Source: Azonexus sp.
GTDB taxonomy: Bacteria > Pseudomonadota > Gammaproteobacteria > Burkholderiales > Rhodocyclaceae
DNA: 64,000 nucleotides
Direction: 5' to 3'
NCBI RefSeq assembly: GCF_030824335.1
Contig: NZ_JAVBXX010000019.1
Coordinates: forward strand, 62,001-126,000
Positions within the stretch are counted from its first letter, which is position 1. Every line of letters starts with the position of its first letter. The notes beneath the pieces were generated by a model that searched no databases, was not told where the DNA came from, and was given only the letters and a program-made list of their open reading frames with translations. Made by a program: the position numbers and the translations under genes. Positions 30,048 through 39,700 of this stretch are shown in pieces.

Positions 30048-30155
30048 GCAATTACTCGATCAATCGAACAACAAGCTTACTTTGACCACCCTGCATTCAG
30101 CGCAGCGTAGAATTATAGCTTTTTCGCTTGGCAACAGGCAACAGGGCTGCCTCAA

Positions 30156-31706
30156 ATGAATTTATTGCGCACGTTGGCCACGGTCAGCGGCATGACTTTG
30201 CTCTCCCGCATCCTTGGCTTTGTCCGGGATTTTGTCATCGCCCGCGCCTTTGGCGCCGGGGCTGCGACAGATGCATTTTTCGTCGCCTTCAAACTACCAA
30301 ACCTGTTGCGCAGAATGTTTGCCGAAGGGGCTTTTTCACAAGCTTTCGTCCCCATTCTCGGGGAATACAAGAACCAGCGCTCGCCCGAAGACACCCGAAC
30401 CTTGGTTGACCACGTCGCCAGCCTGCTAGCCATGGTGCTGTTCTTCGTTACCGCCCTTGGGGTTGCCGCCGCACCGCTGCTCGTATGGATATCCGCGCCC
30501 GGTTTTGCTGCCGACACAGGAAAATTCGAACTGACGGTCGCCCTGACCCGCGTCACATTTCCCTACATTCTGTTCATGTCGCTGGTTGCACTGGCGGGCG
30601 GCATTCTGAACACCTGGAGTCGTTTCGCGCTCCCCGCCTTCACGCCGGTATTACTCAATCTCGCGTTCATTGGCATGGCGCTTTTTGCTGTGCCTTATTT
30701 CGAACCACCGGTAATGGCACTGGCCTGGGCCGTATTTATTGGTGGCCTATTGCAACTCCTGATCCAGCTACCTGCCCTGCGCCGGATTTCCATGCTGCCT
30801 CGCGTCAGCATCAACTGGCGTGCAGCCTGGGCCGACCCCGGCGCCCGTCGGGTTGCCACGTTAATGCTGCCAGCGCTGCTCGGGGTTTCGGTCTCGCAAA
30901 TCAGTTTGCTCATCAACACGATCTTTGCCTCCTTCCTGCAAACCGGCAGCGTCTCGTGGCTGTACTACGCCGACCGCCTGATGGAGTTTCCTTCTGGCCT
31001 CTTGGGCGCAGCACTCGGCACCATCCTGCTGCCCTCGCTGGCACGCTGTCATGCGACGCAAGATCATGCCGAATATTCCCGCTTGCTCGACTGGGGTTTG
31101 CGCCTGACCTTTCTGCTCGCCGCCCCGGCTGCTCTGGCACTGGCTCTACTGGCGGTGCCGTTGATCGCCACGCTCTTCCTGCACGGCGCATTCACAGCGC
31201 ATGACGTATTGCAAACCCGCGAAGCCTTGATTGCCTATTCGCTCGGCCTGCTCGGTCTGATACTCGTCAAGGTGCTGGCCCCTGGATTTTACGCGCGACA
31301 AAACGTCAGAACACCCGTCAAAATCGCTTTGGTTTCGCTGCTTGCCACGCAAGCGATGAACCTAGCTTTCGTCGGCTGGATTGGTCATGCTGGCTTGGCC
31401 TTGTCGATCGGACTGGCCGCCTGCCTGAACGCGGGACTGCTCTTTCGCGGACTGCGTCAAGCCGGGATTTACCATCCGCAAAATGGCTGGTTGGTATTTT
31501 TCCTCAAGCTTGCCTTGGCCATGAGCCTGATGGGCGGCGTACTTTGGTTCGCCATGGGCAACACTGAAATCTGGCTCACAGCGACGTTGACCGCAAGAGT
31601 TATTCATCTTTGCTGGTTGGTAGCGCTTGGCGCAATGACATATTTCGCTACACTGTGGCTTCTCGGCTTCCGCCTGCGCGATTTCAAGCGACAGGCCTCT
31701 GAATAA
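30156..31706 (+). CDS. murJ: Lipid II flippase MurJ (MviN)
   Basis: 516 residues, about 14 TM helices, beginning [20 protein letters not shown] with the conserved [15 protein letters not shown] and [28 protein letters not shown] motifs. It flips lipid II for peptidoglycan synthesis. The upstream gap holds TTGACC and TAGAAT spaced 20 nt, too far apart for a confident promoter. It starts after the tRNA-Thr promoter, facing the other way. Confidence 0.95.
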   Translation: MNLLRTLATVSGMTLLSRILGFVRDFVIARAFGAGAATDAFFVAFKLPNLLRRMFAEGAFSQAFVPILGEYKNQRSPEDTRTLVDHVASLLAMVLFFVTALGVAAAPLLVWISAPGFAADTGKFELTVALTRVTFPYILFMSLVALAGGILNTWSRFALPAFTPVLLNLAFIGMALFAVPYFEPPVMALAWAVFIGGLLQLLIQLPALRRISMLPRVSINWRAAWADPGARRVATLMLPALLGVSVSQISLLINTIFASFLQTGSVSWLYYADRLMEFPSGLLGAALGTILLPSLARCHATQDHAEYSRLLDWGLRLTFLLAAPAALALALLAVPLIATLFLHGAFTAHDVLQTREALIAYSLGLLGLILVKVLAPGFYARQNVRTPVKIALVSLLATQAMNLAFVGWIGHAGLALSIGLAACLNAGLLFRGLRQAGIYHPQNGWLVFFLKLALAMSLMGGVLWFAMGNTEIWLTATLTARVIHLCWLVALGAMTYFATLWLLGFRLRDFKRQASE

Positions 31707-31720
31707 AAGGAGACGCACCC

Positions 31721-32350
31721 ATGAAATTGACCAGCGCCAGCTTTTCCGACGGCCACCCCATTCCCGGCGACTTTTCCTTCTGCACGCCGGACCCGGCACA
31801 CCATGTCTGCCTGGGCAAAAACCTTAACCCCCAACTCACTTGGCTTGATGCACCCGCCGGCAGCAAATCCTTTGTCATCATCTGCCACGACCCGGATGTA
31901 CCCAGCCAGGGCGACGACGTCAATCAAGAGGGCCGCACCATCCCCGCCGCCTTGCCGCGCGTTGATTTCTTCCACTGGGTGCTGGTCGATTTACCCGCCA
32001 CGCTCAACACCGTTGGCGCAGGCGAATTCAGCCATACCGTTACGCCGCGTGGCAAGAGCGGGCCACAAGCCGCACATGGCAGCCGTCAAGGCATCAACAA
32101 TTACACCGACTGGTTTGCTGGCGACAACGACATGCGTGGCGACTATTACGGTTACGATGGTCCTTGCCCCCCGTGGAACGACGAAATCATCCATCACTAC
32201 ATTTTTACGGTCTACGCGCTGGATATCGAAAAATTACCGATCGAAGGCAAATTCGGCGGTCCGGAAGTACGCAACGCCATGCAAGGACATATCCTCGCCC
32301 AAGCCAGCCTGACCGGCACCTACACGCTCAACCCCGCACTATCCCGATAA
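31721..32350 (+). CDS. YbhB/YbcL family Raf-kinase-inhibitor-like protein (PEBP)
   Basis: 209 residues. Motifs of the phosphatidylethanolamine-binding-protein fold are visible: NLNPQLTWLDAP, CHDPDVP, FHWVLVDLP and YDGPCPPWND. There is no signal peptide, so it is cytoplasmic. The function in bacteria is poorly known. AAAAGGAGA precedes the ATG. It is 14 nt from murJ and likely co-transcribed with it. Confidence 0.88.
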   Translation: MKLTSASFSDGHPIPGDFSFCTPDPAHHVCLGKNLNPQLTWLDAPAGSKSFVIICHDPDVPSQGDDVNQEGRTIPAALPRVDFFHWVLVDLPATLNTVGAGEFSHTVTPRGKSGPQAAHGSRQGINNYTDWFAGDNDMRGDYYGYDGPCPPWNDEIIHHYIFTVYALDIEKLPIEGKFGGPEVRNAMQGHILAQASLTGTYTLNPALSR

Positions 32351-32385
32351 ACCGGCAAGCGCAGCAGCAGCGAGGAACCAGCACC

Positions 32386-33849
32386 ATGTCCACAGAAATC
32401 GAACTCAAGCTGAGGCTTGACCCGAAATGCATGCGCAAACTGGCGGCGCACCCGTTGCTGGCCGGACTGACATCCAGGAAACAGCGGCTGCTGAATACCT
32501 ATCACGACACCGCTAACCTGACGCTGCGCGAAAACCGCATCGCCATGCGCTTTCGCAAAAAAGGCCCGGAATGGCTGTTGACCGTAAAAACCGCGGAGCC
32601 GGGCAGCGGCGGTCTCGCCGTCCGGAGCGAATGGGAAACGGCGGCTCAACCCGGCGTTTTCGACTTCAGCCATGTCGATGCCCCCAAACTCCGCTCACAA
32701 CTCGATCAACTCAAAGATCAACTTGAACCCGTTTTTGCCACCGATTTCAAACGCCAACTCTGGCACGTCCCGTTTGGCGACTCACTCATCGAACTCGCCA
32801 TCGACCACGGCCACATTAGCGCAGGCGGACGACGTGAAGTCATTTGCGAAATCGAACTCGAATTACTCTCCGGCAGCATTGCCGACATCTTCGGCCTGGC
32901 CCGTGCACTGCAAAAACACCACATCCTGCACCCGGCGATTGCCAGCAAGGCCGAGCGCGGCTATCGCCTGTTCCGCAACGAACCAAGCACACCATTCAAG
33001 GCCAAGCCCGTCGCCATCAGCGAGACGCAAAGCCCGGTTGACGCCTTTCGCAGCATTGCGCTCGGCTGCCTCGAACATTTTCAACGTAACGAAACCGGCC
33101 TGCTGGCGGGCGGCGAACCCGAATTCATCCATCAAGCCCGCGTCGCCCTGCGTCGTCTGCGCTCAGCGATCAAACTGTTTGCGCCGGTCTTGCCGGAAGA
33201 CTTCGTTGCGGTGTACAGCCAAAGCTGGAAAACCCTGGCCGGCGCACTCGGCGAAGCACGCAACTGGGATGTCTTTCTCGAAGAAACACTGCCACCGCTC
33301 CTTGCCGCATTTCCCAATAATGCTGAAATTCTTCAGCTGCGCAATGAAGCGCATCGCCGCGTCAAGAATGCCCGCCGGGCCATTACCCGGCTACTAGGCG
33401 TCAAGGAATACCCGCGCCTGATCGTCGAATTCACCTCGGCGGTGTATGCGCTAAGTGACAGCCAACCAATCAAGCTCACGGACTTTGCCGCCGAACGCAT
33501 CGCCGCCCATACGCGCAGTGCAAAAAAAATGGCCCAGCGCTACGCCGAGCTCAGTCCGGGAGAACGCCACGCCATGCGCCTGCGCTTCAAGAAACTGCGC
33601 TATGCAATGGAGTTTGTCATGCCGCTACTACCCGTCCGGCGGATGAAACCCTACTTGAACACGCTGAGTAAGTTGCAGGAAAGCCTGGGCTCAATCAACG
33701 ATCTGGTCACCGCTGGATTCCTGATCAACGACATCCAGAGCAACAAATCCACCAGCACCACCCACGGTTGGATTGCCGGCCGGGAAGCCCTGCTGGTCGA
33801 ACAACTACCGCGTACACTTGAAGCTTGGCTGGCACAGGCCAAGACCTGA
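32386..33849 (+). CDS. CYTH-CHAD domain protein (inorganic triphosphatase-like)
   Basis: 487 residues. The N-terminal CYTH domain has the EIELKL (ExExK) motif at residues 4-8 and hydrolyses triphosphate in characterised relatives. A C-terminal CHAD domain (about 205-480) with IHQARVALRRLRSAIKLF and RHAMRLRFKKLRYAMEF carries the basic and His residues that bind polyphosphate. The ATG at 32386 is chosen because the CYTH motif starts there, although the frame is open upstream inside the PEBP gene. Confidence 0.9.
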   Translation: MSTEIELKLRLDPKCMRKLAAHPLLAGLTSRKQRLLNTYHDTANLTLRENRIAMRFRKKGPEWLLTVKTAEPGSGGLAVRSEWETAAQPGVFDFSHVDAPKLRSQLDQLKDQLEPVFATDFKRQLWHVPFGDSLIELAIDHGHISAGGRREVICEIELELLSGSIADIFGLARALQKHHILHPAIASKAERGYRLFRNEPSTPFKAKPVAISETQSPVDAFRSIALGCLEHFQRNETGLLAGGEPEFIHQARVALRRLRSAIKLFAPVLPEDFVAVYSQSWKTLAGALGEARNWDVFLEETLPPLLAAFPNNAEILQLRNEAHRRVKNARRAITRLLGVKEYPRLIVEFTSAVYALSDSQPIKLTDFAAERIAAHTRSAKKMAQRYAELSPGERHAMRLRFKKLRYAMEFVMPLLPVRRMKPYLNTLSKLQESLGSINDLVTAGFLINDIQSNKSTSTTHGWIAGREALLVEQLPRTLEAWLAQAKT

Positions 33850-33861
33850 GAAGAAACCGAC

Positions 33862-34431
33862 ATGTCGCTCCCCGCAAAACAGGACCGTTTCGACGCCGAA
33901 GCCTACCTTGCCTGGGAGACCGAACAAACTGAAAAACATCAATACATTGCCGGTGAAGTTTTTGCCATGGCTGGCGCTTCAGAAGCCCATGTCACCGTTG
34001 CCGGAAACGTATTTTTCACCCTGCGCGCCCATCTACGTGGCGGACCATGCAGCGTCTTCATTTCCGACATGAAGCTGCGCGTTGAAACCGACGACGCTTT
34101 TTTCTATCCGGACGTTTTCGTCACCTGCGCCGAATCGGATCGAACCGAAACCCGCTACAAAAGCGCCCCCACGCTCACTGCTGAAGTCCTTTCACCATCC
34201 ACCTCAGCCTACGATCACGGGGCAAAGTTCGCCGCCTACCGCAAGTTGCCCAGTCTGCGCGAATACGTCTTGATCGACCCAGAACGCCTGAACGAGGACC
34301 TCTTCCGCCGCGACAACAATGGTCGCTGGGTGCTCTACCCGAGCGAAGCCGGCGAACCAGTCGAATTCGCCAGCCTCGACCTCTGCGTGCCAATCGAAAC
34401 ACTGTATGAAGACGTCAGGTTCGATAGCTGA
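33862..34431 (+). CDS. Uma2 family (DUF820) putative nuclease
   Basis: 189 residues. The PD-(D/E)XK-like core is seen in YPDVFVTC (Asp) and TLTAEVLSPSTSAYD (Glu), with YRKLPSLREYVLIDP following. It lies 12 nt after the CYTH-CHAD gene. The Uma2 family is abundant in environmental bacteria; its target is not known. Confidence 0.82.
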   Translation: MSLPAKQDRFDAEAYLAWETEQTEKHQYIAGEVFAMAGASEAHVTVAGNVFFTLRAHLRGGPCSVFISDMKLRVETDDAFFYPDVFVTCAESDRTETRYKSAPTLTAEVLSPSTSAYDHGAKFAAYRKLPSLREYVLIDPERLNEDLFRRDNNGRWVLYPSEAGEPVEFASLDLCVPIETLYEDVRFDS

Positions 34432-34484
34432 CATTCGACACCCGGCCCAAAATCGCCATAGCCGGCGGCAGCCACGACGACCGA

Positions 34485-34763
34485 TTAGCGCTTGAGGTCA
34501 CGGTGGAAGTTTTCGTGAGGGCCGACAGCCTCGAGATACACCAGTCGGACGCCGTCATCGCGGGTATAACCCAATAGGTAGAGTTGCCCCTGGCAACCGA
34601 ATTTGTAAACCCATAACTCGGAGAGATCGCCTTTCTTCTTCTCGCCGATGTCGGGATTGACTGCAACCACATCGATTGCGCCATCGACCTCGATCGCGAC
34701 GTTGTCGTGCAGCTTTTTATAGATACGCGCAAATCGCCGAGTCTGGCGAACGTCCCAAGTCAT
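34485..34763 (-). CDS. RelE/ParE-type toxin of a type II toxin-antitoxin pair
   Basis: 92 residues. RRFARIYKKLHDNV at the N-terminus and LYLLGYTRDDGVRLVYLEAVGPHENFHRDLK at the C-terminus fit the RelE/ParE/HigB fold. It overlaps its antitoxin by 4 nt (ATGA). Whether the toxin cuts mRNA or poisons gyrase cannot be told from sequence. Confidence 0.8.
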   Translation of the reverse strand: MTWDVRQTRRFARIYKKLHDNVAIEVDGAIDVVAVNPDIGEKKKGDLSELWVYKFGCQGQLYLLGYTRDDGVRLVYLEAVGPHENFHRDLKR

Positions 34764-34993
34764 GCCCTAGTGGTCGAGCGAGGGACGAAGACGGTACTGT
34801 CATCACGCGGCTCGGCCATGCTCATCAGGCTCTCGGCAATGAACGAGGCGGGCAAATCCGGGTTGTCGAGCGCGGCCCGACCCACCTTGGCCCAGAACTC
34901 CAGCTGGCCTTGCACGGTACGGAACTCGGCTTTGGCTGCGGTGCGTGCGGCACTGACCAAGCCTTCATCGATACGCACGGACACGGTGCTCAT
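34760..34993 (-). CDS. ParD-like antitoxin
   Basis: 77 residues. It starts MSTVSVRIDEGLVSAARTAA, with an N-terminal ribbon-helix-helix-type DNA-binding part, followed by FRTVQGQLEFWAKVGRAALDNPDLP, which matches ParD-like antitoxins. The ATG at 34991-34993 has GGAG upstream. It is the first gene of the toxin-antitoxin operon, and would repress it. Confidence 0.78.
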   Translation of the reverse strand: MSTVSVRIDEGLVSAARTAAKAEFRTVQGQLEFWAKVGRAALDNPDLPASFIAESLMSMAEPRDDSTVFVPRSTTRA

Positions 34994-35483
34994 CGCAATC
35001 TCCAATCAAACCAACCAACCACAATTGTAGTCAAGCGATGTGTTGTGGTCAAAGACTCCGGGGGCGACCCCATGAATGATTTGCCGCACCTGGAAACAAA
35101 GTGGCGATCCTTTTGTTTGCCTGCGGGAATGAAAAAGGGATGTTTTTTGCGGTCGACCGCAGAATTCGCCGATTTTTACACTTGTTCAAGCTTGCGCCAG
35201 CTTGCAACTGTCAACAAAAGAGGCCGTCGATATAGTTGATGCACGACCTGACCCCGTTGATGTGATGTGTGGCGAAACGTGACCGCCGCATGTTGAAGAC
35301 CTACGCACGGAGCGATCATCAAGCTTACTCAGAAACGTCGACCAACAATGACAATTTACGGCACATCAAAGACATCCCCTTCGGTTAGTGAACATCAAAA
35401 AACAGAAGGCTTTGCAATCAAGCCATTGATATTAAAAGCACTTCCAAAACTCTCAACCACCTAGACCGCCGCCACACCTCAAC
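34994..35483. other. Gene-poor region between the toxin-antitoxin pair and pilA
   Basis: About 490 nt. A 55-codon open frame at 35072-35239 (plus strand, starting at ATG) has no ribosome site and no family resemblance that I recognise. Near 35150 is the perfect palindrome TGCGGTCGACCGCA, and near 35190 a partly inverted CAAGCTTGCG/CAGCTTGCAA. Composition is less regular than the genes around it. It may be remnant DNA; no intact transposase or repeat is visible. Confidence 0.5.
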
Positions 35484-35499
35484 TGGCACACTAGCTGCT
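35484..35499 (+). promoter_or_regulatory. Sigma-54 promoter of pilA
   Basis: TGGCACACTAGCTGCT matches the -24/-12 pattern TGGCAC-N5-(T)TGC, with GG and GC exactly 10 nt apart. The expected start site is about 35510, giving a leader near 39 nt. Sigma-54/PilR control of pilin is known in related bacteria. Confidence 0.8.
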
Positions 35500-35511
35500 T
35501 TTACCCAGACA

Positions 35512-35531
35512 ACGGAAAATTCCGTTTTTTT
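35512..35531 (+). promoter_or_regulatory. Stem-loop with U-tract in the pilA leader
   Basis: ACGGA pairs with TCCGT around AAAT and is followed directly by T7, about 3 nt from the predicted start site and just ahead of the ribosome site. The stem is short, so it is either a 5' stabilising hairpin or a weak attenuator. Confidence 0.45.
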
Positions 35532-35548
35532 CCAACAAGGAGATTCAA

Positions 35549-35902
35549 ATGAAAAACGTTCAAAAGGGCTTCACCCTGATCGAACTGATGATCGTCGTGG
35601 CGATCATCGGCATTCTGGCTTCCGTGGCCCTGCCGCAGTACCAGAGCTACACCAACAAGTCCAAGATCGGCGCCTGTCAGGCTGAAGCCGTCGGCACCAT
35701 CCGTGGCGCCGTTGCAGCAACCGCCAACAATGACGTCAGCATGTTGCCGTCTTACACCCCTGGCGCCGGTACCGCATGTAGTGCAACCGGCTACAGCAAC
35801 GCAGCTCTTCTGACTGCAGGCGGCACCACCACCTTTACGTCAAAAGATACCGCCAGCACCGTCATTACCTGCAACAACGACACGGGTAACTGCGCACCGT
35901 AA
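35549..35902 (+). CDS. pilA: Type IV pilin (PilA/PilE major-pilin type)
   Basis: 117 residues. The type III leader MKNVQKG is cut before [20 protein letters not shown], giving a 110-residue mature pilin with the Glu5 and hydrophobic alpha-1 spine. The C-terminal half has Cys43, Cys77, Cys108 and Cys115; Cys108/Cys115 likely form a small C-terminal disulphide loop (CNNDTGNC). It is short for a pilin, of the geopilin-to-PilE intermediate size. AAGGAG precedes the ATG, with a sigma-54 promoter upstream and a strong terminator downstream, so it is monocistronic. Confidence 0.93.
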   Translation: MKNVQKGFTLIELMIVVAIIGILASVALPQYQSYTNKSKIGACQAEAVGTIRGAVAATANNDVSMLPSYTPGAGTACSATGYSNAALLTAGGTTTFTSKDTASTVITCNNDTGNCAP

Positions 35903-35921
35903 TCAAAGTTAGTTGTTCAAG

Positions 35922-35953
35922 CCCCGGCAGTTAAACCTGCCGGGGTTTTTTTT
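35922..35953 (+). terminator. Intrinsic terminator of pilA
   Basis: CCCCGGCAG pairs with CTGCCGGGG around TTAAAC, followed by T8. It starts 20 nt after the pilA stop. Confidence 0.93.
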
Positions 35954-36012
35954 ATCTCGTTATCAGCTCAAAACAATATAAACAACCAAAGTCAGCGGAT
36001 CACCCAAACACA

Positions 36013-37182
36013 ATGCCCAGCTCTGATTCCTGCGAATTGACCATCCTGATGCCCTGCCTCAATGAAGCAGAAACACTCAAAATTTGTATCGACAAAGCTC
36101 GGGATAGCTTGGACCGCCTAGGGATCGACGGCGAAGTCCTGATTGCCGACAACGGTTCGACCGACGGTTCGCGAGCGATTGCCGAAGCAGCCGGTGCCCG
36201 CGTCGTGCCGGTGGCGGAACGCGGTTATGGCGCCGCCTTGCGCGGCGGCATCGCCGCTGCCCGCGGACGCTACATCATCATGGGCGATGCGGACGACAGC
36301 TATGCGTTCGACGCCATTGATACCTTCCATACGCGCTTGAAGGATGGCTGGGAACTGGTCATGGGCAACCGTTTCCGCGGCGGCATCGCCCCCGGCGCCA
36401 TGCCCCCCCTGCATCGTTACCTCGGCAACCCGGTACTGAGCTTCATTGGCCGCCTGTTCTTCCGGACTCCGATCAGGGATTTTCATTGCGGATTGCGTGG
36501 GTTCCAGCGCGATGCCATCCGGAAACTGGGCTTGCAAACAGACGGCATGGAGTTCGCCAGCGAAATGATCATCAAGGCCTCCCTGGCCAAGCTGCGCATC
36601 TGCGAAGTCCCGACCACACTGCAACCGGACGGTCGCAACCGCCCGCCGCACCTGCGCAGTTGGCGCGATGGCTGGCGGCACCTGCGCTTCATGTTATTGT
36701 TTTCGCCGCGCTGGCTGTTCCTGTACCCCGGTATCGTGTTGTTTCTGATCGGCCTGCTCGGCAGCGCCTGGGTGTTGCCCGGTTTGCGCGTCGTCACCGG
36801 CATCGGTTTCGACATCCACTCCCTGCTCTATTTCACGGCCAGCGCCATCGTCGGCGTGCAGATGACGGCATTCGGCGTGCTTGCCCGCTGCACCGGCGCC
36901 TGTCTGGGCTTGTTACCGCACTCCCGGTCCACCCGCTGGATCCTCGAGAAATTTCGCCTAGAGGTCGGTCTGGCAGTGGCGCTCCTGCTCATCGGCATCT
37001 CCTTGAGCCTGATCTGGAAAACCTTCTACGGCTGGGAAAGTGGTGGTTTTCCAGCCCTTGATCCGAGCCAGACAATGCGCCGGGCAATCCCGGCCGCAGC
37101 CTTGGGCATCACCGGAATGGAACTCTTGGCAATCAGTTTCTGGATCACCTTCCTGCAATTTTCCCCAAGGCCAACGAAGTGA
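36013..37182 (+). CDS. Family 2 glycosyltransferase (polyprenyl-phosphate sugar synthase type)
   Basis: 389 residues. The GT-A domain has MPCLNEAETL, VLIADNGSTDGS and the metal-binding GDADDSY. Two to four C-terminal TM helices (about 235-260, 270-290, 315-340, 365-385) follow. It is like dolichyl-phosphate-mannose/glucose synthases, which load sugar on a lipid carrier. It overlaps the next gene by 4 nt (GTGA), and that gene looks like a lipid-linked sugar transferase, so the two probably act in sequence. Confidence 0.9.
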   Translation: MPSSDSCELTILMPCLNEAETLKICIDKARDSLDRLGIDGEVLIADNGSTDGSRAIAEAAGARVVPVAERGYGAALRGGIAAARGRYIIMGDADDSYAFDAIDTFHTRLKDGWELVMGNRFRGGIAPGAMPPLHRYLGNPVLSFIGRLFFRTPIRDFHCGLRGFQRDAIRKLGLQTDGMEFASEMIIKASLAKLRICEVPTTLQPDGRNRPPHLRSWRDGWRHLRFMLLFSPRWLFLYPGIVLFLIGLLGSAWVLPGLRVVTGIGFDIHSLLYFTASAIVGVQMTAFGVLARCTGACLGLLPHSRSTRWILEKFRLEVGLAVALLLIGISLSLIWKTFYGWESGGFPALDPSQTMRRAIPAAALGITGMELLAISFWITFLQFSPRPTK

Positions 37183-39092
37183 ACCTGGGCACAAGAAATT
37201 TTCATCTGCTCTGCTGCTTCACCTATTCTGTACTATGCATTGCCTGGAGCGCACGCGTCGGCCCACAGTTCTCGTGGGATTACCTGCATTACCACCTCTA
37301 TATTGTCCAAGCCTGGTGGGAGCACCGTTTACCAGACGAATTATTTGCCGCCAGCGGACAAGGCTATCTGAACCCGCTGCCGCACCTCCCTTTTTACGCC
37401 GCTTATCTCGCAACTCCGCAGAACAGCCTGCTCGGCACCCTGATCATGGCTTTCCTGCACAGCAGTAATTTGTGGCTGCTACATTTGATCAGCAGCCAAT
37501 TAATCGGCACGGAATCTCCGATGCGGCGCTTCGTCGTCGTGTGCTCCGTCATTCTCGGCGCACTGAGCCCCGGATTTCTCTTCGAGCTTGGCACGAGCTA
37601 CACCGACATCATCGTCAGTATCCCGGCCTTGGCTGCGATGCTGGCGCTACTGCTCTGGATGCGCCGTGCCACCGAAACCAGTTGGTGGCTGCTTCACCTC
37701 TCTGGCATCCTGGCTGGCATCGCAGTAGGACTGAAGCCTTCGTTACTGGTGTTTTGTGGCGCCTTGGCCATTGCCATACTCTGCCTCACGCCCACCAGAC
37801 GCCTGCTACCGGTTTTCTGGCGCGTCGCGCTATCCGGCACGCTGGGCGGTCTCCTGGCCGGCGGGCCACATGCCTGGATGCTGTGGCAAGCCTTCGCCAA
37901 TCCGGTCTTTCCGCTGTTCAACGGCGTATTCCAGTCGCCGTGGTTTCCGCCGGTTAACCTGGTAGCCGAGCGATTCATCCCGCAAAATTTTTTCGAAGCG
38001 CTGATGTTTCCGTTCAACATGGCGGACAGCGGCAAGCGAAGCAGTTTTGAAGCCATGACCGTCGATATCCGGCCTGTTTACCTGCTCGGTCTGCTTGTCC
38101 TGTGGGGACTGTACCGCATCCTCGCCAAACTGCTCCGCCAGTCAGGCAGATCGGCACGGATGCCAGACCTTGAAAAACTGTTCTGGATCAGCTTCCTGAT
38201 CTTCATCCCGGCCTGGATTCAAACCAGCGGCAATATCCGCTATGCAATCCAGTCCCTGCTCCTGCTCGGCCCAGCCATCGGCTTGCTCGCCATGAAACTT
38301 GGCGAAAGAAGACACTTCATCGGAATGTTCGCGATCCTGCTGCCAATCACGGGGCAAGCGGCCCTGGCCACCAATCTGAATACACCAAACATTCTTGGAT
38401 ACAACACAAAAGCCTGGGCCAGACCGTGGTTTGCATTGGATATACCAGCACCGCTCGACACCACGCCAGCCTATTACCTTTCCATACAAACTCAGGGGTA
38501 CGCCAGCCTTTTACATCTTTTTCCTGAAGGCTCGCGCTTTTTCAACCTGGTCGGGCAAACAACACTCCCGCCTGATCATGTCGTTTTGAACCACATGAGG
38601 AAAGACAAGGAAAATCTGAAACTTGAATTCCGTTCCTTGTATGCCCCCCTGACCATCGCTGGGAAAACTCAAACGTTGGAATCATCGATCAGTAGCCAAA
38701 ATGCCCTGCTGTCGGATTATGGCTACAGAGTCAATGAATCAAACTGCGGCGTAATTAAAATCCAAGTCCCGGAATTCAACCTGTACAGTTGTGCGCTTGA
38801 AATGTCTCCCATGAATCAACAGGAACAGGAGAAAAGACAGGGTATCGACCGCCGTATCGCTTACTGGGAACAAAAATGTCCGGATATTTTCAAGCCATCC
38901 GGATTCTGGAGCCTGCAAGCCACCGAAACCCGACGGCGCTTTTACCCCGGAACAGACTTCCAGATGATCGCCATCGCGGATGGCAGCCTGCTCGCCAGAG
39001 ACAATTTCAATAGCACACGCCCCTTGATTCATCTCGAAGATGCCAATGAAAAAAAGTTGCTTGATTCCTGCCCGCCGAGGAAAAGCCGATGA
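37179..39092 (+). CDS. Polytopic membrane protein, GT-C-like glycosyltransferase candidate
   Basis: 637 residues. About 10 TM helices span residues 5-420 and a soluble domain of about 200 residues follows. An acidic residue in the first loop (SWDYLHYHLYIVQAWWEH) and TSYTD in the second resemble the loop acids of GT-C enzymes that use polyprenyl-phosphate sugars. I do not recognise a named family. The start is GTG, overlapping the GT2 stop, and the end overlaps the next ATG (ATGA). The assignment is inferred from layout and partner. Confidence 0.6.
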   Translation: MNLGTRNFHLLCCFTYSVLCIAWSARVGPQFSWDYLHYHLYIVQAWWEHRLPDELFAASGQGYLNPLPHLPFYAAYLATPQNSLLGTLIMAFLHSSNLWLLHLISSQLIGTESPMRRFVVVCSVILGALSPGFLFELGTSYTDIIVSIPALAAMLALLLWMRRATETSWWLLHLSGILAGIAVGLKPSLLVFCGALAIAILCLTPTRRLLPVFWRVALSGTLGGLLAGGPHAWMLWQAFANPVFPLFNGVFQSPWFPPVNLVAERFIPQNFFEALMFPFNMADSGKRSSFEAMTVDIRPVYLLGLLVLWGLYRILAKLLRQSGRSARMPDLEKLFWISFLIFIPAWIQTSGNIRYAIQSLLLLGPAIGLLAMKLGERRHFIGMFAILLPITGQAALATNLNTPNILGYNTKAWARPWFALDIPAPLDTTPAYYLSIQTQGYASLLHLFPEGSRFFNLVGQTTLPPDHVVLNHMRKDKENLKLEFRSLYAPLTIAGKTQTLESSISSQNALLSDYGYRVNESNCGVIKIQVPEFNLYSCALEMSPMNQQEQEKRQGIDRRIAYWEQKCPDIFKPSGFWSLQATETRRRFYPGTDFQMIAIADGSLLARDNFNSTRPLIHLEDANEKKLLDSCPPRKSR

Positions 39093-39700
39093 ATCCCTAC
39101 CGTAAAAAAATCTGGGCGCAGTTCCTGCCGTTACTCAATGATCTCGAGCACCCCGAGAGTATTCTCGATTTCGGCTGTGGCGACGGCTGGTTCGCCTCAC
39201 AAGTCGGGGCGCTATGGCCAGATAGCCAAAGGCTCGCCATCGACATCAAGCGGCGAGACAACGCACTGGTCGAACCGATCATCTACGCGCCTGGCGCACC
39301 GCTACCGTTTCCTGACGGCAGTGTCGACCTGGTTTACGCGGTCGACGTCCTGCATCACTGCAATTCGCCGGAATATTATCTCGACGAAATTTCCCGCGTT
39401 TCGCGTCATTACCTGCTGATCAAGGATCACACTTATACTAGCTGGATGGGTTATGCGGCACTGGCCATTCTGGATGAGCTGGGCAATCGGAAATTCGGCA
39501 TTCCCTCGCCGCAAAATTATCAGCGCGGCAGCAGATGGACTGAACATCTCGCACAACGGGGATGGACGCTGCAAAAGACTATTCATCCCTGCCCCTGCCA
39601 TAGCGGACTACTTGGCGCACTGACCAATCCGCTTCAGTATATTGCGCTGTATCAGCGTTCGGCCGGGTCTTTCGATGCGGCGAAACTCCAATCCCGATGA
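39089..39700 (+). CDS. SAM-dependent methyltransferase (class I)
   Basis: 203 residues. Motif I is ILDFGCGDGWFA, with an acidic residue (AIDIKRRD) binding SAM and PDGSVDLVYAVDVLHHC as the post-motif. It may modify a sugar or lipid in the glycan pathway; the substrate is not evident. It is coupled to the preceding gene by ATGA and its 3' end overlaps the convergent GtrA gene by 49 nt. Confidence 0.85.
   Translation: MNPYRKKIWAQFLPLLNDLEHPESILDFGCGDGWFASQVGALWPDSQRLAIDIKRRDNALVEPIIYAPGAPLPFPDGSVDLVYAVDVLHHCNSPEYYLDEISRVSRHYLLIKDHTYTSWMGYAALAILDELGNRKFGIPSPQNYQRGSRWTEHLAQRGWTLQKTIHPCPCHSGLLGALTNPLQYIALYQRSAGSFDAAKLQSR

Noticed and set aside
35150..35165. Perfect palindrome TGCGGTCGACCGCA
   Set aside because: Related GGTCGACC-type sequences occur at several coding sites in the window, so a specific regulatory role is not supported.
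35072..35239. 55-codon open frame before pilA
   Set aside because: No ribosome site, no recognisable domain, and odd composition; kept only as part of the gene-poor region.
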